Below, piece by piece: positions 1 to 8,299 of a stretch of 64,000 nucleotides of DNA. Source of the DNA: Comamonas sp. (GTDB lineage Bacteria; Pseudomonadota; Gammaproteobacteria; Burkholderiales; Burkholderiaceae_C); assembly GCA_028690035.1 (NCBI GenBank), contig JAQVCA010000007.1, positions 133,126 through 197,125 on the forward strand, in the 5' to 3' direction. The notes under the pieces are model-generated. The model had not been told where the DNA came from. It ran no database searches and worked only from the letters and a program-made list of their open reading frames with translations. The translations under genes and the position numbers were made by a program. Each line of letters opens with the position of its first letter. Position 1 is the first letter of the stretch.

Positions 1-49
1 AGTTTTTCAAGGGTTGCCCTTTAGTCCAGCAACTTGGTGCAATAGCTTC

Positions 50-55
50 TATAAT
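50..55 (+). promoter_or_regulatory. -10 element of the rpsF operon
   Basis: A perfect TATAAT lies about 70 bases upstream of rpsF. No -35 hexamer at standard spacing is convincing; TTGGTG at 34-39 is too close. The predicted transcript would start near 62 and carry the leader hairpin described next. Confidence 0.5.
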
Positions 56-71
56 CGCCGGTTTTGCCTTG

Positions 72-102
72 CCCCACTGCTACTTTTTGGCGCAGCAGGG
101 GG
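72..102 (+). promoter_or_regulatory. Hairpin in rpsF leader, candidate S6:S18 autoregulatory site
   Basis: CCCC-A-CTGCT (72-81) pairs with AGCAGGGGG (94-102), a nine-pair stem with one bulged A and a 12-base loop, just ahead of the ribosome binding site of rpsF. In many bacteria the S6:S18 complex binds an rpsF leader to repress its own operon. The position fits that role; I did not match the known motif base by base, so the function is inference. Confidence 0.3.
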
Positions 103-124
103 CTTTACCCACAAGGGAGTTTTC

Positions 125-490
125 ATGCGTCATTACGAAATCATTTTGTTGATCCACCCGGATCAGAGCGAACAAGTTCCAGCCATGCTGGAGCGCTACA
201 AGGGCATGATCACCCAAGGCGGTGGCAAAGTGCATCGCGAAGAAGATTGGGGCCGCCGCCAACTGGCTTACCTGATTAACAAGCTGGCCAAAGCCCACTA
301 CGTGTGCCTGAACATTGAAGCCGATCAGACCATCATGCAAGAGCTGGAGCACGCCTTCAAGTTCAACGATGCCGTGTTGCGTCACCTGACTGTGCAGAAG
401 AAGAAAGCCGACACGGCTCCTTCGGCCATGATGAAGACCGTCGAGCGCGAAGAAGCCCGCAAGGCTTCCCAAGCGGTTGAACAAGCTTAA
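125..490 (+). CDS. rpsF: 30S ribosomal protein S6
   Basis: S6 binds 16S rRNA with S18 in the platform of the small subunit. The 121-residue protein opens with [17 protein letters not shown] and carries the family motif [11 protein letters not shown] near residue 40. This start was chosen over an in-frame ATG upstream because AAGGGAG sits just before it and S6 proteins begin at this point. It heads an operon with priB, rpsR and rplI, a classic arrangement. Confidence 0.97.
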   Translation: MRHYEIILLIHPDQSEQVPAMLERYKGMITQGGGKVHREEDWGRRQLAYLINKLAKAHYVCLNIEADQTIMQELEHAFKFNDAVLRHLTVQKKKADTAPSAMMKTVEREEARKASQAVEQA

Positions 491-538
491 GCGCTTTCAT
501 CGCTTTTTCCTGAGCGTTTCCAATTCTTTGGTTCGGGA

Positions 539-862
539 GTGGAAAACCAGCTGATTCTGAGTGCCTGCATTGCTGAGCTGCCCGCGCTGCGCTACACGCC
601 AGCGGGTCTGCCAGCCCTAGATATGCGGTTGCAACACGAATCGGTGCAACACGAAGCAGGCAATCCGCGCACTGTGCAAGCCAGTCTCAAAGCCGTGGCT
701 TTTGGCCCCTTGGCAGAAAAGCTTGCCCGGCAAGAGCCCGGCAGCTGCTGGCGGTTTGAAGGCTTTTTGGTCTCGCCGCGCAACAGCAAAAGCGTCGTGT
801 TCCACATCCGAGAGATGCAACAAAATTCATTTTCAAAGAGGTCCAGCAATGGCCACGTTTAA
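539..862 (+). CDS. priB: Primosomal replication protein N (PriB)
   Basis: PriB is a single-stranded-DNA-binding OB-fold protein that helps PriA reload DnaB at stalled forks. The 107-residue product has the betaproteobacterial motifs [13 protein letters not shown] and [14 protein letters not shown], then VVFHIREM. It starts at GTG directly after GGGAG, so initiation spacing is poor; the frame has no better start. The 3' end overlaps rpsR by 14 bases, indicating translational coupling. The gene lies between the S6 and S18 genes as in most beta- and gammaproteobacteria. Confidence 0.9.
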   Translation: MENQLILSACIAELPALRYTPAGLPALDMRLQHESVQHEAGNPRTVQASLKAVAFGPLAEKLARQEPGSCWRFEGFLVSPRNSKSVVFHIREMQQNSFSKRSSNGHV

Positions 863-1130
863 AAAATTCAACAAAGACAAGCGCCCCAAGCGCAACACCC
901 AGTCGCTCTTGTTCAAGCGCAAGCGCTTCTGCCGCTTCACCGTCGCTGGCGTCGAAGAAATCGACTACAAAGATGTGGACACCCTGCGCGATTTCATCGC
1001 TGAAAACGGCAAGATCATCCCCGCTCGCCTGACTGGTACGCGCGCTATTTACCAGCGCCAGCTGAACACCGCCATCAAGCGCGCCCGTGTTCTGGCTCTG
1101 CTGCCCTACACCGACCAGCACAAGATCTAA
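849..1130 (+). CDS. rpsR: 30S ribosomal protein S18
   Basis: S18 is the S6 partner in the 30S platform. The 93-residue product contains [20 protein letters not shown] and ends [16 protein letters not shown], both typical. The start was chosen from the AAAGAGG ribosome binding site at 835-841; a longer in-frame extension overlaps priB and lacks S18 similarity. Confidence 0.97.
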   Translation: MATFKKFNKDKRPKRNTQSLLFKRKRFCRFTVAGVEEIDYKDVDTLRDFIAENGKIIPARLTGTRAIYQRQLNTAIKRARVLALLPYTDQHKI

Positions 1131-1142
1131 GGAGTCGCCCTC

Positions 1143-1595
1143 ATGCAAATCATCCTGCTCGAAAAAGTGCTGAACCTGGGTAACCTGGGCGACATCGTCA
1201 AGGTGAAAGACGGCTACGCACGCAACTTTCTGATCCCCACTGGCAAAGCACGCCGCGCCACCGAAGCCGCCAAGGCCGAGTTCGAAGCCAAGCGCGCCGA
1301 ACTGGAAAAGCAAGCCGCTGAAAAGCTGGCTGCTGCCCAAGCCGAAGGCGAAAAGCTGAGCGGTCACACCGTCAAGCTGTCGCAAAAAGCCGGTGTCGAT
1401 GGCCGCCTGTTTGGCTCCGTCACCAACGCCGACATCGCTGAAGCACTGACCAAAGCTGGCTTCACCGTGGCCAAAGCCCAAGTGCGTATGCCCAACGGCC
1501 CCATCAAGACCGTTTCGGCCACCACCGTGGACGTTGCTTTGCACACCGACGTGGTGATCGAAGTGAACGTGGAAGTGGCTGGCGAACAAGCCTAA
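1143..1595 (+). CDS. rplI: 50S ribosomal protein L9
   Basis: L9 binds 23S rRNA near the L1 stalk with an N-terminal domain joined by a long helix to a C-terminal domain. The 150-residue protein starts [19 protein letters not shown], has the conserved [13 protein letters not shown], and a Lys/Glu/Ala-rich connecting helix at about residues 40-75. A good AAGGAG site precedes it. It ends the ribosomal part of the operon and is followed by a hairpin. Confidence 0.97.
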   Translation: MQIILLEKVLNLGNLGDIVKVKDGYARNFLIPTGKARRATEAAKAEFEAKRAELEKQAAEKLAAAQAEGEKLSGHTVKLSQKAGVDGRLFGSVTNADIAEALTKAGFTVAKAQVRMPNGPIKTVSATTVDVALHTDVVIEVNVEVAGEQA

Positions 1596-1633
1596 GCTGC
1601 CCGCAGCGCCAAGCGCCCTGTGCGCTTTGCCCC

Positions 1634-1660
1634 AAAAGCCACCGCAAGGTGGCTTTTGTG
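1634..1660 (+). terminator. Hairpin terminator after rplI
   Basis: A ten-pair perfect stem, AAAAGCCACC / GGTGGCTTTT with GCAA loop, followed by GTGTTT. It may end or attenuate the ribosomal operon; dnaB follows 100 bases downstream, perhaps from its own TACGAT -10 at 1697. Confidence 0.6.
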
Positions 1661-1763
1661 TTTCTGGTGCCCCGATTGCCACGCTGCGCCCTGCGCTACG
1701 ATGCCCGTCTTTGGCTACTCAGCCACCCCTGACCCCGTTCGCCTGCCCCCCGAGAGTGCCCCC

Positions 1764-3245
1764 ATGGAACCTGTCATGCCGCCCCTGGAGCATCCGTTTG
1801 ATACCGATGCCTCCCACCTTGCCTCCTCCGATCCGTTGGGGGTGGCCGACGTGTTTGCTGGTGCCCTGCCAGAAGACCCCCAGCTGGCGCAGCTGCGCCT
1901 GCCGCAGTTTTCGATGGAGGCCGAATCCAGCGTGCTCGGTGGTCTGCTGCTGGACAACAACGCCTGGGATCGGGTGGGTGATTTGCTCAAAGAAGGCGAT
2001 TTCTACCGCCACGAGCACAAACTGATTTTTGCTGCTGTGGCCAAGCTGGTGAACGACAGCAAGCCCGCCGATGTGATTACCGTCTTCGAGCACCTGCAAA
2101 GCCAGGGCAAGGCGCAGGAGGTGGGCGGCATCATGTACCTGAACCAGCTGGCGCAGTACGTGCCCAGCGCCACCAACATCCGCCGCTATGCGGAAATCGT
2201 GCGCGAGAAGGCCATCCTGCGCAAACTGCTGACGGTGAGCGACGAAATCGCCACCCAGGCGCAAAACCCGCAAGGCAAGACCGTAGAGCGCATCCTGGAC
2301 GAGGCCGAGCAGAAAATCTTTGCCATCGGCGAAGAAGGCTCGCGCATGAAGCAGGGCTTTCAGTCCATGGACACGTTGGTGGTGAGCCTGCTCGATCGGG
2401 TGCAGGAAATGGCCGACAATCCCATGGATGTGACCGGCGTGCCCACCGGCTTTGCCGATCTGGACCGCATGACCAGCGGCCTGCAGGCGGGCGATCTGGT
2501 GGTGCTGGCGGCGCGCCCCTCCATGGGGAAAACCTCGTTTGCCGTGAACATCGCCGAGCACGTGGCCCTGCGCGAGCAGCTGCCGGTGGCCATTTTCTCG
2601 ATGGAAATGGGCGCGGCCCAGCTGGCGGTGCGTATCGTCGGCTCCATTGGGCGCATCAACCAGGGCAACCTGCGCACCGGCAAGCTGGCCGACGACGAAT
2701 GGTCGCGCCTGATCGAAACCATTGAAAACCTGCGCCAGGTGTCGCTGCACATCGACGAAACGCCTGGCCTCACCCCTGCCGAGCTGCGCGCCAACGCGCG
2801 GCGCCTGGCCCGCCAGTGCGGCAAGCTGGGCCTGATTGTGGTGGACTATTTGCAGCTGATGAGTGGCTCGGGCGGTGGCAGCAGCACCGACAACCGCGCC
2901 ACCGAGTTGGGCGAAATTTCGCGCGGGTTGAAGATGCTGGCCAAAGAGCTGCAATGCCCGGTGATCGCGCTGTCGCAGCTCAACCGTTCGGTCGAGCAGC
3001 GCACCGACAAGCGCCCGATGATGAGCGACCTGCGCGAGTCCGGCGCCATTGAGCAGGATGCTGACATCATCATGTTCATCTACCGCGATGATTACTACAA
3101 CAAAGACAGCAAAGAGCCCAACGTGGCCGAGGTCATCATCGGCAAGCAGCGCAACGGCCCGACGGGGACGGTGAAGCTGTACTTCCAGAAAAACCAGACG
3201 CGCTTCGAGAATCTGGCCATGGGCTCGGACAGCTATTCCAGTTGA
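1764..3245 (+). CDS. dnaB: Replicative DNA helicase DnaB
   Basis: DnaB is the hexameric 5'-3' helicase at the replication fork. In the 493-residue product the N-terminal DnaG-binding domain covers about residues 45-150 (EAESSVLGGLLLDN), and the RecA-like ATPase follows with Walker A ARPSMGKTS near residue 250 and Walker B LIVVDYLQLM near 360. The frame is open further upstream, but a possible -10 at 1697-1702 and family length favour the ATG at 1764; 1779 is an alternative. The first 40 residues are a variable extension. Confidence 0.95.
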   Translation: MEPVMPPLEHPFDTDASHLASSDPLGVADVFAGALPEDPQLAQLRLPQFSMEAESSVLGGLLLDNNAWDRVGDLLKEGDFYRHEHKLIFAAVAKLVNDSKPADVITVFEHLQSQGKAQEVGGIMYLNQLAQYVPSATNIRRYAEIVREKAILRKLLTVSDEIATQAQNPQGKTVERILDEAEQKIFAIGEEGSRMKQGFQSMDTLVVSLLDRVQEMADNPMDVTGVPTGFADLDRMTSGLQAGDLVVLAARPSMGKTSFAVNIAEHVALREQLPVAIFSMEMGAAQLAVRIVGSIGRINQGNLRTGKLADDEWSRLIETIENLRQVSLHIDETPGLTPAELRANARRLARQCGKLGLIVVDYLQLMSGSGGGSSTDNRATELGEISRGLKMLAKELQCPVIALSQLNRSVEQRTDKRPMMSDLRESGAIEQDADIIMFIYRDDYYNKDSKEPNVAEVIIGKQRNGPTGTVKLYFQKNQTRFENLAMGSDSYSS

Positions 3246-3270
3246 TCGCGCAGTTCTTGCAGAGAAAGCT

Positions 3271-3370
3271 AATAAAAAAATAGCTGCTATCGCTTGCCCA
3301 GCATGGTTTTCAAGTGTTTTTATTCATGAAAACCAAGCGGAGTAAGCGCCAGCAGCTCTCTTTTTTATAA
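3271..3370. repeat. Nested-palindrome intergenic repeat, copy 1 (full length)
   Basis: First of the family. Outer arms are TAGCTGCTATCGCTTGC and its partner AAGCGCCAGCAGCTCTC; inner arms are GGTTTTCA and TGAAAACC around a T-rich centre. It lies between the convergent ends of dnaB and the PhoH-linked gene and should fold into a long stem with T tracts on both strands, so it probably acts as a bidirectional terminator. Confidence 0.7.
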
Positions 3371-3769
3371 GTTGCCAATGTAGATCAGCAGCCCCAGCGT
3401 ACAGGCCCCCAAGACGGCGCAGGCCCAGGCCAGGCGCGTGGCGCCGGTGCGCAGCAGGCCCACGGTGTGGACGATTTGCGCCTGCTGTTCGGCCATTTGC
3501 TCGATCAGCGCGGCACTGCTTTGCTGCGCTTGCTCCAGCTGGGCAATGCGCGCTTGCAGCTGGGCAATGTGCTGCAGCGCCAGCTCGCCCGCGTCGGCCG
3601 GGCTGTGTGCCGCAGCAGGATCGAGCGCCGCCGCGCCACCAGGTGCTGCCGATACAGGTGGGGTGGATTTTTTCATCAGGCCTTTGGCGGCCTTGATGAC
3701 GTCCGGTGCGGCCTGGATGACATCGCTCCAGGGCACCAGCTTGAGGGCAGTGACCCAGCTGATGGCCAT
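3365..3769 (-). CDS. Small coiled-coil protein with C-terminal membrane anchor
   Basis: I do not recognise a named family. The 134-residue product has a basic N-terminal part (DVIKAAKGLMKK), an Ala/Pro linker, a Gln/Ala-rich coiled coil at about 65-105 (HIAQLQARIAQLEQAQQSS) and one membrane helix at the end (LAWACAVLGACTLGLLIYIG). It begins 3 bases after the PhoH gene, so the two are almost certainly cotranscribed. This is the layout of a tail-anchored or C-terminally anchored membrane protein. Its stop falls inside the intergenic repeat. Confidence 0.65.
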   Translation of the reverse strand: MAISWVTALKLVPWSDVIQAAPDVIKAAKGLMKKSTPPVSAAPGGAAALDPAAAHSPADAGELALQHIAQLQARIAQLEQAQQSSAALIEQMAEQQAQIVHTVGLLRTGATRLAWACAVLGACTLGLLIYIGNL

Positions 3770-3772
3770 GGC

Positions 3773-5599
3773 TTACAGCACCTCGCTGGCAAAGTCGGCC
3801 AGACGCGAGCGCTCGCCGCGCGCCAGCTGGATGTGGCCACCGTGCTGCCAGCCCTTGAAGCGATCGACCACGTAGGTCAGGCCCGAGCTCCCCTCGGTCA
3901 GGTACGGCGTATCGATCTGCGCCAGGTTGCCCATGCAAATGATCTTGGTGCCCGGGCCCGCGCGCGTGATGAGCGTTTTCATCTGCTTGGGCGTGAGGTT
4001 TTGCGCCTCGTCGATGATGACAAACTTGTTCAGGAAGGTGCGCCCGCGCATGAAATTCAGGCTCTTGATCTTGATGCGGCTGCGGATCAGCTCGTTGGTG
4101 GCCGAACGCCCCCACTCGTGCGGGTTGCCGCCTTCGCCCTTGGCCAGAAATTCGAGGTTGTCGTCCAGCGCGCCCATCCAGGGGCCCATTTTTTCTTCTT
4201 CGGTGCCGGGCAGAAAGCCGATGTCCTCGCCCACACTGACGGTGGCGCGCGTCATGATGATTTCGCTGTAGCGGCGCGCATCGAGCACCTGGGTCAGGCC
4301 CGCGGCCAGGGCCAGCAGCGTTTTACCCGTACCAGCTTGACCGGTGAGGGTGACCACGTCCACCTCGGGGTCCATGAGCAGATTGAGGGCAAAATTCTGC
4401 TCGCGGTTGCGCGCGGTCACGCCCCAGACGTTGTGCTTGGCGCTGGTGTGGTCGCGCAGCACTTCCAGCACCACGGTGTCGCCGCGCAGCTCCACCACGC
4501 GGGTGTACAGGCTGGGCTCGCCCGGCGCCTCAAAATAGACGAACTGGTTGATGAGCATCTGCGCCGTCAGTGCGCCGCGCAGGCTGTAGAAGCTGCTGCC
4601 ACCTTCTTGCCAGCTGCGCACGTCCTTGGCCTTGCGCCAGACATCGGCGGGCAGGGCCAGGGCGCCGGTGTAGAGCAGGTCGTCGTCGTCGAGCACTTTG
4701 TCGTTGCGGTAGTCCTCGGCAGGCAGGCCCAGGGCACGTGCCTTGACGCGCATGTTGATGTCCTTGGACACCAGGATGACTTCGCGCCCGAGGGTTTCCT
4801 GCGCGCGCAGCGCCTGCACCACGCCCAGGATCTGGTTGTCTGCTTTGCCTTGGGGCAGGTTGATGGGGAGGGTGTAGGGCAGAGGGGCGGTCTGGAAGAA
4901 CAGCTGGCCCGTGGAGCCTTTGTTGCCGCTGGCGTCCAATTTCAGGCCCGCAGCCAGGTCGGTGTCTTTTTGCGCCTCAACCAGGGTGTCCAGCGTGCGG
5001 CTGACCTGGCGGCCATTGCGCGCCACTTCGGTGCTGCCGCGTTTGTGGCTGTCCAGCTCTTCCAGCACCATCAGCGGCAGGAAAACGTCGTGCTCCTGAA
5101 AGCGGAACACGCAGCTGGGGTCGTGCAGCAGCACGTTGGTGTCCAGTACAAACAAGCAGCGGTTTTCGCCGCGCTTGCTGCGCTTGTGGGGCAAGCGCGG
5201 GGCAGCGACAGCTTGGGCCGTTGCAGGCACAGCCGGAGTGGCCCGACGGGGCGTTTTTGCAGGGGCCGATTTGGTCGTGGATTTGGTTGTAGCAAGCCCT
5301 GGGCTGGCTGTTGGCGTGGCGGCAGGGGGCGCTGGTGCGGCTGGGGCAGGCTGTTTGCGCAGCTGCGCCAGGTTGTGCGCCGCCGCAGTGGTGGCCGCAC
5401 TGGCGGTGCTGGGTGCAGCAGCAACGAGCGCAGGCGTTGCTGGCATGGCAGAAACCGGGCCGGCGAGCGCTTGGGCAGTGTCTGGAGCCGGCGCTGCTGC
5501 CGCTTTGCTGCGGGTCTTTTTGGCGGGCGTGGCGGCGGTGGGTAGGCCCTCGGTGTTCAAACGAGCGGCGCGGCTGGTGGGGGCGGGGGGCAGAGGCAT
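3773..5599 (-). CDS. PIN domain plus PhoH-type ATPase
   Basis: Fusion of a PIN nuclease domain to a PhoH ATPase, the PhoH2/YlaK class, which in characterised members acts as an RNA helicase and RNase. In the 608-residue product a low-complexity Ala/Pro/Thr region fills residues 1-125. The PIN domain starts at LFVLDTNVLLHDPS with acidic residues in VLEELDSHKRG. The ATPase has Walker A LTGQAGTGKTLLALA and Walker B FVIIDEAQNL, then GNLAQIDTPYL. No antitoxin gene precedes it, unlike actinobacterial PhoAT systems. The partner downstream is a membrane-anchored coiled-coil protein. Confidence 0.88.
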   Translation of the reverse strand: MPLPPAPTSRAARLNTEGLPTAATPAKKTRSKAAAAPAPDTAQALAGPVSAMPATPALVAAAPSTASAATTAAAHNLAQLRKQPAPAAPAPPAATPTASPGLATTKSTTKSAPAKTPRRATPAVPATAQAVAAPRLPHKRSKRGENRCLFVLDTNVLLHDPSCVFRFQEHDVFLPLMVLEELDSHKRGSTEVARNGRQVSRTLDTLVEAQKDTDLAAGLKLDASGNKGSTGQLFFQTAPLPYTLPINLPQGKADNQILGVVQALRAQETLGREVILVSKDINMRVKARALGLPAEDYRNDKVLDDDDLLYTGALALPADVWRKAKDVRSWQEGGSSFYSLRGALTAQMLINQFVYFEAPGEPSLYTRVVELRGDTVVLEVLRDHTSAKHNVWGVTARNREQNFALNLLMDPEVDVVTLTGQAGTGKTLLALAAGLTQVLDARRYSEIIMTRATVSVGEDIGFLPGTEEEKMGPWMGALDDNLEFLAKGEGGNPHEWGRSATNELIRSRIKIKSLNFMRGRTFLNKFVIIDEAQNLTPKQMKTLITRAGPGTKIICMGNLAQIDTPYLTEGSSGLTYVVDRFKGWQHGGHIQLARGERSRLADFASEVL

Positions 5600-5618
5600 G
5601 GTCGATCACCTGTCATGC

Positions 5619-5659
5619 AAAAAGACACAGCCGCCGAGTGTGAACCCGGCGGCTGTGTC
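5619..5659 (-). terminator. Rho-independent terminator of the bcp gene
   Basis: A 12-pair perfect stem, GACACAGCCGCC (5624-5635) with GGCGGCTGTGTC (5648-5659), is followed on the minus strand by five T residues. It separates the peroxiredoxin from the phoH-like gene downstream. Confidence 0.85.
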
Positions 5660-5762
5660 AATTGGTTGGTCGTTGGACCCTGGACGCAAAGCGCGGGGCA
5701 GATGGCCCATTATGCAGCGCTTAGGTGGCGCTGCCGCGTGCGTTCGATGTTGCGGCGTGGTT

Positions 5763-6257
5763 TCAGGCCGCCACAGCCTGCTTGGCGCTGGCCTTGAGTG
5801 CTTTCACGGCCTTGAGCACTTCATCGACGTGGCCCGGTACTTTCAGGCCGCGCCATTCCTGCACCAAGATGCCATCGGCATTGATCAAGAAGGTGGAGCG
5901 TTCAATGCCCTTGACCTTTTTGCCATACATAATTTTGTTTTTCACGACGCCGAACATATGGCACATTTTTTCTTCGGTGTCGGCGATGAGTTCAAAGGGC
6001 AGCTCCAGCTTTTCTTTGAAGTCATCGTGCGATTTCATGTTGTCGCGCGAAACGCCAAACACCACCGCCCCGGCTTTTTCAAAATCCTTGAATTTGTCGC
6101 GAAACTGCATAGCTTCGGTGGTGCAGCCCGGGGTGTTGTCCTTGGGATAGAAGTACAGAATCAAGGTTTGACCGTTGTGCGAAGTGTTGGTGACCTTCAC
6201 TCCGCTGGTCGCGTTGGCCTCAAATTCAGGAAGGGGTTTGTTGACAACGATTGCCAT
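5763..6257 (-). CDS. bcp: Thioredoxin-dependent peroxiredoxin, Bcp/PrxQ type
   Basis: Reduces hydrogen and organic peroxides using thioredoxin. The 164-residue protein has the peroxidatic cysteine in DNTPGCTTEA near residue 45, preceded by LYFYPKD. The second cysteine five residues on, typical of some PrxQ members, is absent; a Cys occurs later in EEKMCHMFG, so it is a 1-Cys or atypical 2-Cys form. The C-terminal tail is Ala/Lys-rich. It is a single-gene unit with its own terminator. Confidence 0.92.
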   Translation of the reverse strand: MAIVVNKPLPEFEANATSGVKVTNTSHNGQTLILYFYPKDNTPGCTTEAMQFRDKFKDFEKAGAVVFGVSRDNMKSHDDFKEKLELPFELIADTEEKMCHMFGVVKNKIMYGKKVKGIERSTFLINADGILVQEWRGLKVPGHVDEVLKAVKALKASAKQAVAA

Positions 6258-6405
6258 GCGCCTATCTCTCGGTTGTAGCTTTTAAAAACCGAGGGGCTAA
6301 GCTGCACATATGATTGTTTTTGTAAATGCAAGCTGTGGACGCCCCCCGACCGCAACCTGCGATTGTACTCGGAAAACCAAGTTTTGATAAAGGGCGGTTC
6401 CGATA

Positions 6406-6807
6406 CTACTCCAAAACCAGGGCTGCCAACACATTACGGCCTTCCATCGCCAAAACGTTGTACGTGCGCAGTGCGGCGGGCGTGTCCATGGTCTCCATGC
6501 CGATGCGCTGCTGCATCAGCGGGCGCAGCCAGCTGGGGTGGACAAAGCGCTGGCGATTGCCGCTGCCCAGCAGTAGCACCTCGATGGCGCGCTGGGTGCG
6601 TTGCTCAATATCGGCGCAGACTTGGGCCAGCGCCTCGAAATGTTCGGCCTGCACATCTTCGAACCGGGCGCATGCCCAGGGCTGCAACAGGCCGCTGGAG
6701 CCCACCAGCAGGCTGCTGCGCTGTTCCTGGCGGTTCACGCTCAGCCAACCCGGGCCGTAGCCGGTAATGATTTGCACATCGTCTGCGCGGTCGGCCTGAA
6801 ATTTCAT
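6406..6807 (-). CDS. Mth938-like domain protein
   Basis: A 133-residue protein of the Mth938/NDUFAF3-like fold (DUF498). Conserved features are the N-terminal beta segment DVQIITGYGPGWLSVN, the central IEVLLLGSGNRQRFVHP and the ending TYNVLAMEGRNVLAALVLE. The eukaryotic relative assists complex I assembly; the bacterial role is not established. It is transcribed divergently from alaA. Confidence 0.8.
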   Translation of the reverse strand: MKFQADRADDVQIITGYGPGWLSVNRQEQRSSLLVGSSGLLQPWACARFEDVQAEHFEALAQVCADIEQRTQRAIEVLLLGSGNRQRFVHPSWLRPLMQQRIGMETMDTPAALRTYNVLAMEGRNVLAALVLE

Positions 6808-6951
6808 GGGGAGTCCTTCCTAGGGTGGGCATATGGGTCAGCCCGATGTTGCACGCAGGCGCACAGGCCTGGAACTGTGGTCAAATTGTAGGTTTCACCG
6901 GAGTACGGGGTGTGCTCTGGCGCTGTTTTTGTCTGCGGGGTGCATGGGGTT

Positions 6952-8232
6952 ATGAAAGCCATCAACAAATCGGCCAAATTGGCCAATGTCTGTTACGACA
7001 TCCGTGGGCCCATCATGGATGCGGCCAAACAAATGGAAGAGGATGGTCACAAGATCATCAAGCTCAACATTGGCAATCTGGCGGTGTTTGGCTTTGATGC
7101 CCCCGAAGAAGTGCAGCAGGACATGATCCGCAATCTGCCCAATTCGGCCGGTTACTCGGACAGCAAAGGTATTTTTGCGGCGCGCAAGGCCGTGATGCAC
7201 GAAACGCAGAAGCAGGGCGTCAAAGGCGTCACGCTGGACGATATCTATCTGGGCAATGGCGCTTCCGAGTTGATCAGCATGGCCACCAACGCGCTGCTGG
7301 ACAACGGCGATGAGCTGCTGCTGCCCGCGCCCGACTATCCGTTGTGGACGGCGGCCACCAGCCTCTCGGGCGGCACGCCGGTGCATTACCTGTGCGATGA
7401 GGCCAATGGCTGGATGCCCAGCTTGGCCGATATCCGCAGCAAAGTCACGCACCGCACCAAAGGCATTGTCGTCATCAACCCCAACAACCCCACCGGCGCG
7501 CTGTATTCCAAAGAATTGCTGCTGGGTATCGTCGACATCGCGCGCGAGCACGGTCTGGTGATTTTTGCCGACGAGGTGTACGACAAGGTGCTCTACGACG
7601 GCGCGGTGCACACGCCGCTGGCCAGTCTGTCCACCGATGTGCTGACGCTGACATTCAACTCGCTGTCCAAAGCCTACCGCTCGTGCGGCTACCGTGCGGG
7701 CTGGATGGTGGTGTCGGGCGACAAGAAATCGGCCAAGGACTACATCGAAGGGCTGAACATGCTCTCCAACATGCGCCTGTGCGCCAACGTGCCCGGCCAG
7801 TGGGCGGTGCAGACGGCGCTGGGCGGCTACCAGTCCATCAACGATCTGGTCTGCGAAGGCGGTCGCCTGCGCAAGCAGCGCGATTTGGCTTATGAGCTGA
7901 TCAACGCCATTCCCGGGGTCTCGTGCGTCAAACCGCAGGGCGCGCTGTACATGTTCCCGCGCCTGGACCCCGAGATTTATCCCATCCAGGACGATCAGGA
8001 GTTCTTCCTGGAAGTGCTGCAAGAAACCAAGGTCATGCTGGTGCAGGGTACAGGTTTTAACTGGCCCAACCCGGATCACTTTCGCATTGTGTTCCTGCCG
8101 CATGAAGCCGATCTGCGCGAGGCCATCCACCGCCTGGCCGAGTTCCTGGCCCAGTACCGCCAGCGCCGGGGCACGGACAAGCTGCTGCACAAGCCCGCTA
8201 AAAAAGCCAAAGCTGAGGTGCAAATTGAATAG
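6952..8232 (+). CDS. alaA: Alanine/glutamate-type PLP aminotransferase (AlaA family)
   Basis: Class I fold aminotransferase making alanine from pyruvate and glutamate. It matches the AlaA pattern over its length: NVCYDIRGP at the start, LNIGN, APDYPLWTAA, INPNNPTGA, and the PLP lysine in TFNSLSKAYRS. The ATG at 6952 was chosen because family similarity begins there; a GTG upstream would add 14 unrelated residues. The 426-residue product carries about 20 extra Lys/Ala-rich residues at its C-terminus, and its stop codon is the TAG of a TAGCTG in an intergenic repeat. hom and thrC follow. Some related genomes call this gene alaC. Confidence 0.85.
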   Translation: MKAINKSAKLANVCYDIRGPIMDAAKQMEEDGHKIIKLNIGNLAVFGFDAPEEVQQDMIRNLPNSAGYSDSKGIFAARKAVMHETQKQGVKGVTLDDIYLGNGASELISMATNALLDNGDELLLPAPDYPLWTAATSLSGGTPVHYLCDEANGWMPSLADIRSKVTHRTKGIVVINPNNPTGALYSKELLLGIVDIAREHGLVIFADEVYDKVLYDGAVHTPLASLSTDVLTLTFNSLSKAYRSCGYRAGWMVVSGDKKSAKDYIEGLNMLSNMRLCANVPGQWAVQTALGGYQSINDLVCEGGRLRKQRDLAYELINAIPGVSCVKPQGALYMFPRLDPEIYPIQDDQEFFLEVLQETKVMLVQGTGFNWPNPDHFRIVFLPHEADLREAIHRLAEFLAQYRQRRGTDKLLHKPAKKAKAEVQIE

Positions 8233-8286
8233 CTGCTCGCGCTTGCTGGATAAGCGGTTGAGTCAATTTTTATATAAATTTTTATA
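8228..8286. repeat. Intergenic repeat, half-length copy between alaA and hom
   Basis: Contains AATAGCTGCTCGCGCTTGC, one outer arm of the family, then a short imperfect partner GGATAAGCGG and an AT-rich tail. The alaA stop codon lies in its first bases. Confidence 0.6.
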
Positions 8287-8299
8287 GTTTGGAACCATC

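Noticed and set aside
3271-3370. Possibility that clustered palindromic repeats are a CRISPR array
   Set aside because: Copies are single, far apart, variable in length and lack spacers; no cas genes in the window.
3467-5545. 692-codon open frame on the plus strand opposite the PhoH gene
   Set aside because: Antisense to a clear PIN-PhoH protein; low-complexity His/Gln/Ala-rich translation typical of a GC-rich shadow frame.
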